A stretch of DNA of 64,000 nucleotides from Pseudoalteromonas sp. MSK9-3. GTDB taxonomy: Bacteria; Pseudomonadota; Gammaproteobacteria; Enterobacterales; Alteromonadaceae. A program made the translations under genes and the position numbers. This document shows positions 9,065 to 17,684 of the stretch, in pieces. The DNA is taken from the NCBI RefSeq assembly GCF_003590335.1, contig NZ_MIET01000009.1:186001-250000 (forward strand). The letters are read 5' to 3'. A model generated the notes under the pieces. That model was not told where the DNA came from. It worked only from the letters and a program-made list of their open reading frames with translations, and made no database searches. Position 1 is the first letter of the stretch. The number at the start of each line of letters is the position of its first letter.

Positions 9065-9925
9065 ATGGCACACATTAATGCGCTATTTGTGATTGTACCA
9101 TCGGCTGACACGCCAGCCATTGTGTCGAATGAAAGCTATGCGCCAGCATCGTTAACACAAGAAGGCTTTATTCATGCTTGTGAATATCACCAAGTTGATG
9201 ACGTTGTTAGCCAATTTTTTACTGATCAGAGCGCGTTATCTTTATTGGTGATTGACCCAACTTTACTTGATGCTGAGGTGCGTTATGAAGCACCGTCACT
9301 CAGTATGAATTCAACAGATCTGTTTGCACATATTTATGGTGTGTTAAATCGTGATGCAATTGTCGATGTGTGTGAACTGGTGCATTTTAAACATCAACCT
9401 ATTACGCCACAGGTAATGGCGGTATTACGGCATTATCGGTTTGAACGTTTGCCTGTTGAAAGTACGTTATTTAAAAGTACATGGCGTTCTAGTTGCAATA
9501 ATATACTTGGTGAACCCGTTGGTACGGCAATGATTGGACTATATTGTGACAGCTTAACCAGCGTGTCGTGTTTTCATAAGCTGACCTTTGACGAAGTGTG
9601 GCACTTTTACGGTGGCGACCCACTCGAATTGACCCTTTTATACCCTGATGGTCGCTCTGAGCAAGTGGTGCTGGGTGCTGATTTTGCCAATGGACAGGTT
9701 TGCCAATATCGCATTCCTGCGGGAGTGTGGCAGGGGGGCTGTTTAGTTGAAGGCGGCCAGTATGCATTATTTGGTTGCACAATGGCACCTGGTTTTACCG
9801 GCAGTTGTTTTACTGCAGGGGTGGCTGATGCACTGATTGAAGCCTATCCAAATGAAGAGAAAATCATTAAAAAACTATCAGTAAATGGCCATCAAACAAC
9901 CATGCCTGATGGGTTCGCGACCTAG
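9065..9925 (+). CDS. DUF952/Cupin_5 (DUF985) fusion protein
   Basis: The N-terminal ~115 residues match the DUF952 pattern (LTQEGFIHAC, then a conserved L-I-D-P strand and a LFAHIYGVL segment). The C-terminal ~150 residues match the DUF985/Cupin_5 pattern: LPVESTLFKSTW, CFHKLTFDEVWHFYGGDPLE, IPAGVWQGGCLV and CTMAPGFTGSCF. Cupin_5 proteins bind small, sugar-like ligands in the few studied cases; DUF952 has no settled function. Start ATG 9065 has GAAGGA six bases upstream (9053-9058), so the in-frame ATG at 9026 is less likely. The length is 286 residues. The reaction is not known. Confidence 0.78.
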   Translation: MAHINALFVIVPSADTPAIVSNESYAPASLTQEGFIHACEYHQVDDVVSQFFTDQSALSLLVIDPTLLDAEVRYEAPSLSMNSTDLFAHIYGVLNRDAIVDVCELVHFKHQPITPQVMAVLRHYRFERLPVESTLFKSTWRSSCNNILGEPVGTAMIGLYCDSLTSVSCFHKLTFDEVWHFYGGDPLELTLLYPDGRSEQVVLGADFANGQVCQYRIPAGVWQGGCLVEGGQYALFGCTMAPGFTGSCFTAGVADALIEAYPNEEKIIKKLSVNGHQTTMPDGFAT

Positions 9926-10006
9926 TGTGATGTAAGTTGCGTAGGTAAAGTATATTCGTGATTGTTATATTAAATTGTTATTTTAAATGTCTATTCAGAG
10001 TGTTTT

Positions 10007-10621
10007 ATGATCCTTGATTTCGAGAGTTTGTCTGCAAATAGGGTATACCATACATTAACGCAAACTGTGGTACCTCGCCCTGTTGCATGGGTATTATCTA
10101 AAAATAAAAAAGGTACATTGAATTTAGCGCCATTTTCGTATTTCACAGCAGTCAGTTCCGATCCTGCTTTGTTGATGTATGCGGTTGGGGTAAAGCCCTG
10201 TGGTGAATATAAAGATTCTGCATTAAATGTTGAAGCCACAGAAGAGGTGGTTATTCATATTGCGGACAGTCGTTTAGCGGATGAAGTTACCTTATCAGCA
10301 GCAACTTTACCTAACGACCAATCTGAATTGGACTCACTGGATTTAACGCTTACCGATTTTTCAGGTTCAGCTTTACCCAGAGTTGCGCAATGTAAAGTGG
10401 CGTTTGCATGCAAGCTACATAAAGTGGTTGAAATGGGCGAACTACCCATGAAGCTGATGTTTGTACAAGTGACACATGCGTACATTGACGATGATATTGT
10501 GGAAATGGACAGTAAAGGACGTAGTAAGGTGGATGCACTCGCGCTAGATCCGATCGCACGATTGGGTGGTGGTGAGTATGCAAGTTTGGGGGATGTTTTT
10601 AAAATCACTCGTCCAGAATGA
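10007..10621 (+). CDS. Flavin reductase-like domain protein (FMN-binding split barrel)
   Basis: This 204-residue protein has the pattern of the flavin reductase-like family: VVPRPVAWVLSKN and LNLAPFSYFTAVSSDPALLMYAVG near the N-terminus form the FMN-binding strands. Members bind FMN and reduce it with NAD(P)H, or act as flavin-dependent oxidoreductases; the specific substrate cannot be read from sequence. It stands alone on the plus strand with a strong terminator behind it. Confidence 0.85.
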   Translation: MILDFESLSANRVYHTLTQTVVPRPVAWVLSKNKKGTLNLAPFSYFTAVSSDPALLMYAVGVKPCGEYKDSALNVEATEEVVIHIADSRLADEVTLSAATLPNDQSELDSLDLTLTDFSGSALPRVAQCKVAFACKLHKVVEMGELPMKLMFVQVTHAYIDDDIVEMDSKGRSKVDALALDPIARLGGGEYASLGDVFKITRPE

Positions 10622-10623
10622 TA

Positions 10624-10661
10624 AAACAGTGCAGTAATACGTTATTTTTACTGCACTGTTT
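10624..10661. terminator. Bidirectional terminator between convergent genes
   Basis: A perfect 14-base stem (AAACAGTGCAGTAA at 10624-10637 with TTACTGCACTGTTT at 10648-10661) sits between the flavin reductase-like gene and the convergent DUF3299 gene. A and T bases at the stem ends allow it to act on both strands. Confidence 0.8.
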
Positions 10662-10687
10662 ATTAAACTATTTATGACATGTTTGGT

Positions 10688-11167
10688 TTATAGCTCGAAA
10701 GGCGCCACGCCGACGGCCTGCATGGTGTAGCCTGTTTGCGCTAATTCACCTTTCCATGTTTCTACTTTAATTGTGCCAGTAACTGTTATGGCATCATAAA
10801 GGCTATCAATAGGGACGCCATTTTTAATTTTTACATGCACAATTTGATTCGGTGGTGGTGGCGGCACATGAATACAAGCGCCAAAGTAAGGTACTAATAA
10901 GAACTCAGTGATGATCTCGTTATCACCTTCGAGCGGTACGACAAACCCGGGTAGGCTGACGGACTGCCCGTCTAAACTTTTTACGACGGGGGCATTCAAA
11001 TCAGGCTGCACCCAGTTTTGATCTGCGCCATCATGACTGGCAGCATCTTGGTTACTGATCTGTACGTGTCCTTTAGGCACTAAATCGTCCCAAAAAATCT
11101 CTTTTGGGGCTGCGGTATGGCCAAAAAAGCTCATTGCAGCGAGCAGTATTAAGGTAAAAAATCGCAT
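10688..11167 (-). CDS. DUF3299 periplasmic protein of a Zrg-like ABC operon
   Basis: This 159-residue protein has a signal peptide (about residues 1-19, ending near HTAA) and the DUF3299 hallmark FGACIHVPPPPPNQIVHV. It is the last gene of a three-gene minus-strand operon with an ABC ATPase and a FtsX/MacB-type permease, and lies 16 bases after the permease stop. From memory, DUF3299 proteins accompany such ABC genes in the zinc-regulated zrg operon of Vibrio; a role in periplasmic metal handling is an inference from that and from the His-rich permease loop. Confidence 0.8.
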   Translation of the reverse strand: MRFFTLILLAAMSFFGHTAAPKEIFWDDLVPKGHVQISNQDAASHDGADQNWVQPDLNAPVVKSLDGQSVSLPGFVVPLEGDNEIITEFLLVPYFGACIHVPPPPPNQIVHVKIKNGVPIDSLYDAITVTGTIKVETWKGELAQTGYTMQAVGVAPFEL

Positions 11168-11183
11168 GTTATTTATTGTACTC

Positions 11184-12560
11184 CTAAATTTTAATGCTCA
11201 TGCCATCAGCCAGTGAATAAAAATAGGCTCTGGCAGCGGGGAGCAACCCCATTAACGTACCGGCGGACATAATAACGCCTAACAGCGTGAGTTCATAGTT
11301 TGACAGCCAGCCAATGGTTAAGCTGATGCCAAATTGGCTTTGCAATAGCGGGTTGGCGGTGAACAGTAGTCCATAAAATAAGAAGCACCCAGCTAAACAA
11401 CCCATAAAGGTGATGAGAATGGCTTCACTGCTCATTAAGGCGAATATATGAATGGGTCGTGCACCTACGGAGCGCAAAATAGCCAATTCTCTGCGGCGCT
11501 GACTGAGTGTGGCAAGTAACGTTGTTAACATACCCAATAAGCTTACGAGTACCACGACGATAGAAAATAAGAGTAGGATTTTTTCTACAATATCGAGCAT
11601 TTCCCATAACTCTCGAAGAGTAAGACCCGGCATAATGGCCAGCAAAGGCTCAGCTTTATACATGTTGATATTACGTCTGACTTGCAATGTATATAACGGA
11701 GAGTCAAAGCCCATTAAAAAGGCGGTTATTTGGTTTGGAGAACCGACTAAATCGCTAGGCTCGGAGTCAAGCGTGCCATGAGGGTGGCCATGTTCATCAT
11801 GTTCATCATGTTCATCATGTTCATCATGTTCGTTATGATGCGAGTTGTGATCCTCCGCATGTTGATGTTGTGCGTGGTCGTTTTGTTGTGGTTTTTTGCC
11901 AATCATCATCGGTTGTGTATGGCTTGGCTTATGCATTGCATCGACAGCAATTAAAGGAATATGCAGTGTTTTGTCTACAGGGGTTCCAGTTGGCGCTAAT
12001 ATACCGACAATGGTCATTGGGTTATCATCATGATGATGAAAACTGGTATTGCCCATACCATGAGATATGACAATTTGCTGCCCGATATGATAATGCAGCT
12101 TGTTGGCTACGTCGCTGCCAAGTACCACCTCTTGAGCGTTATGAAAAGCTCGACCGTTTTGAAACGCCAAGTGTTGCTTTTTTCCGTAGCGATAGTGTGT
12201 GAAGTACGTTGCATCAGTGCCAAGTACAGCATGCCCTTTATGACTATCACCTAGACTGATAGGGATGGTCCAGGCAACTCCTTTTCTTTCTTTGATATCT
12301 AGGTAACTTTTCCATGAAACGGCATTGTTGGTATGTCCAATGCGAAAAACACTAGATAGCAGTAGTTGAATATCTCCTGTGCGGGCGCCAACAATTAAAT
12401 CTGTGCCTGAAATTGTATTACTAAAACTGCTTTTTGCATCGTGTCTGACACGTTCGATGCTTAACAATAACATGACGCTGATTGCGATGGTGCAAAGTGT
12501 AAGTAACACGCTGGCTTTACGGTTTAAGGTACTTTTTATAGCGAGTTTAAGCAATGTCAT
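11184..12560 (-). CDS. ABC transporter permease (FtsX/MacB type) with His/Asp/Glu-rich periplasmic loop
   Basis: The protein has one N-terminal membrane segment (VLLTLCTIAISVMLLLSI), a large periplasmic domain and three C-terminal membrane segments, the FtsX-type arrangement. Its periplasmic domain carries an insert of about 45 residues very rich in His, Asp and Glu, including four DEH repeats, a likely Zn/Ni/Cu-binding loop. ATG 12560 (MTLLKLAIKS) fits the family N-terminus; an ATG at 12572 is also in frame and overlaps the ATPase gene. Either way the ATPase and permease overlap and are translationally coupled. The natural cargo is unknown; metal, lipoprotein or haem export are all possible. 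Confidence 0.85.
   Translation of the reverse strand: MTLLKLAIKSTLNRKASVLLTLCTIAISVMLLLSIERVRHDAKSSFSNTISGTDLIVGARTGDIQLLLSSVFRIGHTNNAVSWKSYLDIKERKGVAWTIPISLGDSHKGHAVLGTDATYFTHYRYGKKQHLAFQNGRAFHNAQEVVLGSDVANKLHYHIGQQIVISHGMGNTSFHHHDDNPMTIVGILAPTGTPVDKTLHIPLIAVDAMHKPSHTQPMMIGKKPQQNDHAQHQHAEDHNSHHNEHDEHDEHDEHDEHGHPHGTLDSEPSDLVGSPNQITAFLMGFDSPLYTLQVRRNINMYKAEPLLAIMPGLTLRELWEMLDIVEKILLLFSIVVVLVSLLGMLTTLLATLSQRRRELAILRSVGARPIHIFALMSSEAILITFMGCLAGCFLFYGLLFTANPLLQSQFGISLTIGWLSNYELTLLGVIMSAGTLMGLLPAARAYFYSLADGMSIKI
11789..11833. repeat. 9-bp tandem repeat encoding a DEH repeat in the permease
   Basis: Four exact copies of CATGTTCAT (11789-11824) and a fifth with one change (11825-11833) lie inside the permease gene. 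On the coding strand each unit adds Asp-Glu-His, so copy-number slippage would lengthen or shorten the acidic/His loop by three residues without breaking the frame. Confidence 0.9.
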
Positions 12561-12561
12561 G

Positions 12562-13242
12562 TCATACCCCATTAATATCTAACAAACTGATCTGACGATC
12601 AAATAATGAAGCAAGGCTCTTATCATGGCTTACAAACAACACGCTGGCTTGATAATCACCAGCTTGATTAAATAGTGTTTCGATGAAGGCATGACGGCTA
12701 TCTTCATCCAGTGATGATGTGGGTTCATCGGCAATGATAAGTTCAGGTTCGCCGATAAGTGCTCTGGCGGCGGCAACACGCTGTTGTTGACCTATACTGA
12801 GCTTTGACACGTGTTGCGTGAGCTGAGAGTCATTTAATCCGAGCGCTTTTAAAAGCCGGGTGGCTTCGGTTGTCATATCGGTTTTTTTGTCAGTCAAACG
12901 TTTACGTCGTTGTTTAGAAAACTCACACCCTAGCGTCACATTTTCGAGGGGGTTTAAGTAAGGAAGCAAGTTAAAACTTTGAAATATAGTGCCAATGTGA
13001 TCAGCTCTGAAGCGGTCTTTATGGGCATTTTTTATTGTGGATAAATCGGTATTTAAGATTTTTATTTGGCCTGATTGCAGCGCATTGATACCGGCGAGCA
13101 AGCCGAGTAAAGTCGATTTTCCGCAACCGCTTGGGCCATGCAAGAAAACGCGCTCCCCTTTGTCGATATGCAACGCTTTAATGTTGAGCGTTGGGTGAGA
13201 CTGGGTAGGCCAAGTATGAATAAGGTCTGTGATTGTGATCAT
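12562..13242 (-). CDS. ABC transporter ATP-binding protein of the Zrg-like operon
   Basis: This 226-residue nucleotide-binding subunit has Walker A GPSGCGKST, a Q-loop (IFQSFNLLPYL), signature LSIGQQQR, Walker B LIIADEPTSSLD and switch histidine in VLFVSHD. It is of the LolD/MacB class that works with FtsX-type permeases. Its stop overlaps the permease start region, so the pair is coupled. The divergent 250-base gap to purC contains its promoter; I saw no convincing Zur box there. Confidence 0.92.
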   Translation of the reverse strand: MITITDLIHTWPTQSHPTLNIKALHIDKGERVFLHGPSGCGKSTLLGLLAGINALQSGQIKILNTDLSTIKNAHKDRFRADHIGTIFQSFNLLPYLNPLENVTLGCEFSKQRRKRLTDKKTDMTTEATRLLKALGLNDSQLTQHVSKLSIGQQQRVAAARALIGEPELIIADEPTSSLDEDSRHAFIETLFNQAGDYQASVLFVSHDKSLASLFDRQISLLDINGV

Positions 13243-13399
13243 AATGAAACCAAGCGGGCTAATGTCAATGAGATAGTATTACAGTTTTCATCTTAGCAAC
13301 ACCGAGTTTGGTTTAAATGCCGACTTTTGGCGATGAAACACCAACCTGATGGAATTCTGTTTAGTGGCTGTATTTTCGTACGAACTTTTCGGCTATAGA

Positions 13400-13428
13400 T
13401 TGTGATTTAAGCCCTAAAAGCTTATTAT
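13400..13428 (+). promoter_or_regulatory. Likely sigma-70 promoter of purC
   Basis: TTGTGA (13400-13405) and TATTAT (13423-13428) are spaced 17 bases apart, about 65 bases before the purC start. No clear PurR palindrome (ACGCAAACGTTTGCGT-like) was seen in the gap 13243-13493. Confidence 0.5.
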
Positions 13429-13493
13429 AGCGCCTCCTAACCCCCTCATATTTTTGTGCCCTTTAGCAAGGTGCATCCGGCCTTGGAGTAATA

Positions 13494-14600
13494 ATGAGTA
13501 GCTACAAAGTTTTAGATGTAAATGATGATCTGCCAATTCGCACCAAAGGTGCAGTACATAGCGGTAAGGTGCGTTCAGTATATTGGTTAACTGATGCAGA
13601 CAGCGCCCGTTTAATTGCAGATAAAAAGTACGATGTACCCCATGGAACTGAATTAGCGATTATGGTTATTTCAGATCGTATCTCTGCTTTTGATTGCATT
13701 TGGCAAGGTGAGAATGGTTTAAATGGTGTACCAGGAAAAGGTATTGCCTTAAACAGTGTGGCAGCGCATTGGTTTAAGTTATTCGATGACGCAGGCCTTG
13801 CTGGCAATCATATTGTTGATATTCCACACCCATATGTGTGGATCGTAAGAAAAGCCAGTACAGTTAAAGTCGAAGCGATCGCTCGTCAGTACATTACGGG
13901 TAGTATGTGGCGTGACTATAGCAAAGGTGTGCGTAATTTCTGTGGTATTGGTTTACCTGAAGGTCTAGAAGCGAATCAAAAGCTAGATGATGTTTTGATC
14001 ACGCCTTCAACTAAGGGGATCATTACGGGTGTTGCAGATGTACCAGCCGTTGATGATGTGAATATTACCCGTAAAAATATTACTGATAACTTAGCTGCAT
14101 TCAATTTTAATTCTGAGCAAGATGTTGCTAAATATGAGCAGCTACTTAGCGAAGGCTTTGCACTTATTAGCAAGGAATTGGCTAAGCTCGATCAAATCTT
14201 TGTGGATACCAAGTTTGAGTTTGGTTATGTCGAGCAGCAAGATGGCAGCCAAAAGTTGATTTATATCGACGAGGTTGGCACGCCAGATTCAAGTCGGATC
14301 TGGGATGGCCCAGCGTACCGTGATGGTAAGATTGTTGAAAATTCAAAAGAAGGTTTCCGACAATTATTAATTAATAACGTGCCAGACAGCGATGTGCTAC
14401 TTAATAAAGATCGCATGACTGAGCGTGAAGCGCTTGCTCATGGCTATAAACTGCCTGTAGATGTGTTGATGTCGGTATCTGATACCTATGTCGGTATTGC
14501 CAGTAAAATAGTGGGTAATCAATTGACTATTCCTGCTGATCCCCGTGCTGAAGTGATTGCGATCCTAGACCGTGATTACGGATTAATTACCGAGAAATAA
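13494..14600 (+). CDS. purC: Phosphoribosylaminoimidazole-succinocarboxamide synthase (SAICAR synthase, long form)
   Basis: The enzyme joins aspartate to CAIR with ATP in de novo purine synthesis. The sequence has [11 protein letters not shown] at the ATP site, [12 protein letters not shown], the ITGSMWR motif and [16 protein letters not shown], all typical of SAICAR synthases. At 368 residues it is the long type, rather than the ~237-residue enterobacterial type. The start has TTGGAG a few bases upstream. It is transcribed alone, with a hairpin behind it. Confidence 0.95.
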   Translation: MSSYKVLDVNDDLPIRTKGAVHSGKVRSVYWLTDADSARLIADKKYDVPHGTELAIMVISDRISAFDCIWQGENGLNGVPGKGIALNSVAAHWFKLFDDAGLAGNHIVDIPHPYVWIVRKASTVKVEAIARQYITGSMWRDYSKGVRNFCGIGLPEGLEANQKLDDVLITPSTKGIITGVADVPAVDDVNITRKNITDNLAAFNFNSEQDVAKYEQLLSEGFALISKELAKLDQIFVDTKFEFGYVEQQDGSQKLIYIDEVGTPDSSRIWDGPAYRDGKIVENSKEGFRQLLINNVPDSDVLLNKDRMTEREALAHGYKLPVDVLMSVSDTYVGIASKIVGNQLTIPADPRAEVIAILDRDYGLITEK

Positions 14601-14616
14601 AGCCAGTCAAACGTAT

Positions 14617-14675
14617 GGTATTTGCCCAATAAACAGTAATTTAAGTTGTTTATTGGGCGTTATCTCGCAAATACC
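14617..14675 (+). terminator. Nested inverted repeats after purC
   Basis: GCCCAATAAACA (14624-14635) pairs perfectly with TGTTTATTGGGC (14647-14658), and an outer pair GGTATTTGC (14617-14625) with GCAAATACC (14667-14675) closes a longer structure. There is no long T tract, so termination strength is uncertain. Confidence 0.6.
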
Positions 14676-14746
14676 TTGCAATTAAGCTACCTGTCACTTT
14701 TACTTAGGGTTATAAAGTAAAACTCTGATGGCAAGGTCAGCCTTTC

Positions 14747-15379
14747 ATGTTTGTTACTCGTACTGTTATTATTTTGTGTTTTATCAGTCTTACGGCTGCG
14801 CATGTGTGTGCAAAAACACTACAGATAACAGATCAAAACGGTCAACCATTACAAGGTGCTGTGGTGGAGATAGAGCATGACATTGCCATGGCCGCAGACA
14901 CTACAATTGCCGTTATGGATCAAGTGGGTAAGCGTTTTTCTCCTCGGTTATTAACCATTAATAAAGGGCAAGCTGTGCGGTTTCCCAATAGTGATGATAT
15001 TCGTCATCATGTTTACTCTTTTTCAAAAACAAAGCCCTTTGAGCTAAAATTATATGCAGGTACGCCTAAAGCCCCCATCAATTTTGAACAAAGTGGGATA
15101 GTTGTGTTAGGTTGCAATATTCATGATTCGATGGTTGGCTATATTTATGTGGCTGATAGTCAATCAGTTTATGTGAGTAATGCGCTGGGTAATATAGAAC
15201 TGCCTGATTTTACACAGCGTTATACTGTATGGCATGAAAGGCAAGCGCGAGATATTAGTGAGCGTATTGAGTTCAACTGGCCTATTCGGCAGCGACATCA
15301 AAAAATAATAATTACAACGTCAGTACCTTTACCGCGTAACACCTTTGGTGAAGTATTTAAGGAACATCATGGGCACTAG
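14747..15379 (+). CDS. Secreted cupredoxin-like protein (methylamine-utilisation type)
   Basis: The 210-residue protein has a signal peptide (about residues 1-22, ending HVCA) and a cupredoxin fold signature. The likely copper ligands are His87 or His88 in DDIRHHVYSF and Cys123, His126 and Met129 in GCNIHDSMVGY, the blue-copper pattern. The N-terminal half has a carboxypeptidase-regulatory-like beta strand (QITDQNGQPLQGAVVEI). Its end overlaps the start of the cyclic-di-GMP gene downstream, so it is probably a periplasmic copper or redox partner of that receptor. A role in respiration or sensing is inferred from context only. Confidence 0.85.
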   Translation: MFVTRTVIILCFISLTAAHVCAKTLQITDQNGQPLQGAVVEIEHDIAMAADTTIAVMDQVGKRFSPRLLTINKGQAVRFPNSDDIRHHVYSFSKTKPFELKLYAGTPKAPINFEQSGIVVLGCNIHDSMVGYIYVADSQSVYVSNALGNIELPDFTQRYTVWHERQARDISERIEFNWPIRQRHQKIIITTSVPLPRNTFGEVFKEHHGH

Positions 15380-17684
15380 TTTAAAAAACCGTATCATTTT
15401 ATTGTGTGTGGGCTTGGTTTTACTGACCTCAATGGCAAGTTTAGTGAGCTTTTGGTGGTCGACTAGCCATTTTAACGAAAGACAGGTTCAGCAAGATTTA
15501 AAAGTGGCACAGAATGTTTACCAGCAGTATTTAAAAGCCAAAGAACGTTTATTGGTGACCGCGGCCACTGTATTGACGGCTGATTTTGGGTTTAAACAAG
15601 CTGTTGCAACCCGAGATGCTGATACCATTCGCAGTGTGTTATACAACCACAGTCAGCGTATTGACGCAGATTTAATGCTGTTGCTTGATGTACGTGGCAA
15701 GATGATATCGGCAAATCAAGCTGATATTGTGCTCCCTGATGATAGCCGTGCGTTGATGAAAGACTTACTGGCAAATGGTGAACGTTCGACTTTCATTGTG
15801 ATCAGCGGCAAACTCTATCAAGCCATTATTCTACCTATAAAAGCACCTAGAACAATTGCATTTAGCATTGTCGGTTTTGCTATTGATGAAACCGTTGCAT
15901 TGGAACTAAAAGACCTCACCAGTATGGAAATGAGCTTTATTGGCCATGCCAGTGGTTTGAAAGCCAGCTCTATAATGGAATATCCGTCTGAGCAAGATTT
16001 ATTGGGGTACATTCATGGCCAAAGAATTAACCGTTGGTTTAAAGAACATCCGGTATTTATTAGTGCAGAGGTACCTTTAGCCGCGTTAGAAAGTAACCCG
16101 ATCAGTGTGGTATTAAGTGCTGATTTGAGTCGTCATTACCAAGAGTTTGACCAATTGGTTCTCACCATTATTCTGTTATCTTGCGGTACGATTGTTTTAG
16201 GTTTTATTGCCAGCGGTATATTGGCAAATAACTTAACGACACCGCTTCAACAACTTACGGTGATGGCGAAGCAGTTCGCACAAGGTAATTATTTGGCCAC
16301 GCTTACTGAGACCAAACCCAGTAAAGAAATTTGTGAACTGGTGGATGCATTCCACGAGATGGGTGAAGACATTCAAACGCGTGAGAAGCAAATTCGTTTT
16401 CAAGCACGTCACGATAACCTTACTGGATTTTATAACCGTTCTGCTGCGTTGGATTTATTAAGCAAGCATTTATCTGGTTCTGAACAATTTTACTTAGTGG
16501 CCATTGATATTAAAGGTTTGCGTCATATCAATGATAAGTTAGGACCGCGAGTTGGTGACAGTTGTATTCAGGCTGTAGCTGAGCGGATGAAAAGTGTCAC
16601 AGAAGCAATGAAAGGGTTTAATGCACGCTTGGGAGGGGATGAATTTTTAACGGTGTTATCAGCAAAGCCTGGCAGCACGAAGCAGGCGTGTGTAACTCAA
16701 TTACTGAGCTTGCTGACTGATTGCTATACCATTCAAGGGCTTGATATTACCCTGCGTTTTAGCGTCGGTGTGGTTTGCTATCCTGAACAAGCACAGACCC
16801 CTGATGATTTGATCCGTAGAGCATTAATAGCGGTCGATACTGCAGCGCATGCGGGTGATGAAGTTTACTATTATCAAGATGGCGAAGATGAAGAACACCT
16901 AGAACGATTACAGATCATTGATGAACTTAAACAAGCCTTGATTGCCGATGATGGGCAATTATTTATGACGTACCAGCCTAAGCTCAATTTAAATAATCAA
17001 CAAATCGATAAAGTAGAGTCACTCATTCGTTGGAAACGCAGTAACGGGGATTGGGTCTCGCCCGAGTTATTCATTGATTTAGCGGAGCAGTCAGGGTTAA
17101 TCGTTGAATTAACTCAATGGGTAGTCGGCACTGTTGTGATGCAAGTGAGTGAATGGTTATCACAAGGTTTGACAATGAAAGCAGCCATTAATGTATCTGC
17201 ACAAGATATTGCCGACGATGGTTTTTTACCGCATTTGAAGCGGATATTAGCTGATAATAATGTGCCAGCGAATCTCATCACCATTGAGCTAACCGAGCGA
17301 GATATGATTGAGAATGAGGCGAAAGGCATTGCGGTGTTAAAAGCACTTAAATCGTTAGGAGTGATGATTTCTTTAGATGATTATGGTGTGGGCCAAACTT
17401 CGTTAGGGCGTTTGAAAATGTTACCTATTGACGAATTGAAACTGGATAAAGTCTTTATTTTAAAATTGGACGAGTCTCATCAAGATCAGTGTATTGTTCA
17501 CTCTACAATCACTTTAGGGCATCAATTAGGGTTTTGTGTGGTTGCTGAAGGCGTAGAAAATCAACCATCACTGGATTTATTAGAGCAGATGAAATGTGAT
17601 TATGCCCAAGGTTATCATTTGAGCCGTCCTTTAGCTGCCGCGGATTTTTCCAAGTGGTTGGGCCGTTATCATGAGGTGGGCTAA
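15369..17684 (+). CDS. Membrane receptor with HAMP, GGDEF and EAL domains (cyclic-di-GMP enzyme)
   Basis: The 771-residue protein has a membrane segment near residues 8-24, a ~230-residue periplasmic sensor domain, a second membrane segment (about 262-285), a HAMP linker, a GGDEF domain and an EAL domain. GGDEF is intact (residues ~421-425) but I see no RxxD inhibitory site before it. The EAL motif reads ESL (about 549-551), with the other metal and catalytic residues present: NVSAQD, ELTER, DDYG, KLDKVF and AEGVEN. A phosphodiesterase with a GGDEF regulatory domain is therefore plausible. ATG 15369 is preferred because AAGGA lies at 15359-15363; it overlaps the cupredoxin gene by 11 bases. 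Confidence 0.9.
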   Translation: MGTSLKNRIILLCVGLVLLTSMASLVSFWWSTSHFNERQVQQDLKVAQNVYQQYLKAKERLLVTAATVLTADFGFKQAVATRDADTIRSVLYNHSQRIDADLMLLLDVRGKMISANQADIVLPDDSRALMKDLLANGERSTFIVISGKLYQAIILPIKAPRTIAFSIVGFAIDETVALELKDLTSMEMSFIGHASGLKASSIMEYPSEQDLLGYIHGQRINRWFKEHPVFISAEVPLAALESNPISVVLSADLSRHYQEFDQLVLTIILLSCGTIVLGFIASGILANNLTTPLQQLTVMAKQFAQGNYLATLTETKPSKEICELVDAFHEMGEDIQTREKQIRFQARHDNLTGFYNRSAALDLLSKHLSGSEQFYLVAIDIKGLRHINDKLGPRVGDSCIQAVAERMKSVTEAMKGFNARLGGDEFLTVLSAKPGSTKQACVTQLLSLLTDCYTIQGLDITLRFSVGVVCYPEQAQTPDDLIRRALIAVDTAAHAGDEVYYYQDGEDEEHLERLQIIDELKQALIADDGQLFMTYQPKLNLNNQQIDKVESLIRWKRSNGDWVSPELFIDLAEQSGLIVELTQWVVGTVVMQVSEWLSQGLTMKAAINVSAQDIADDGFLPHLKRILADNNVPANLITIELTERDMIENEAKGIAVLKALKSLGVMISLDDYGVGQTSLGRLKMLPIDELKLDKVFILKLDESHQDQCIVHSTITLGHQLGFCVVAEGVENQPSLDLLEQMKCDYAQGYHLSRPLAAADFSKWLGRYHEVG

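Noticed and set aside
10255..10608. Minus-strand frame within the flavin reductase-like gene
   Set aside because: It is the reverse shadow of a well-supported gene, with Ser-rich low-complexity composition and no family resemblance.
13243..13493. Zur or PurR operator between the ABC operon and purC
   Set aside because: No palindrome close to either consensus was found by eye; only a good sigma-70 promoter for purC is visible.
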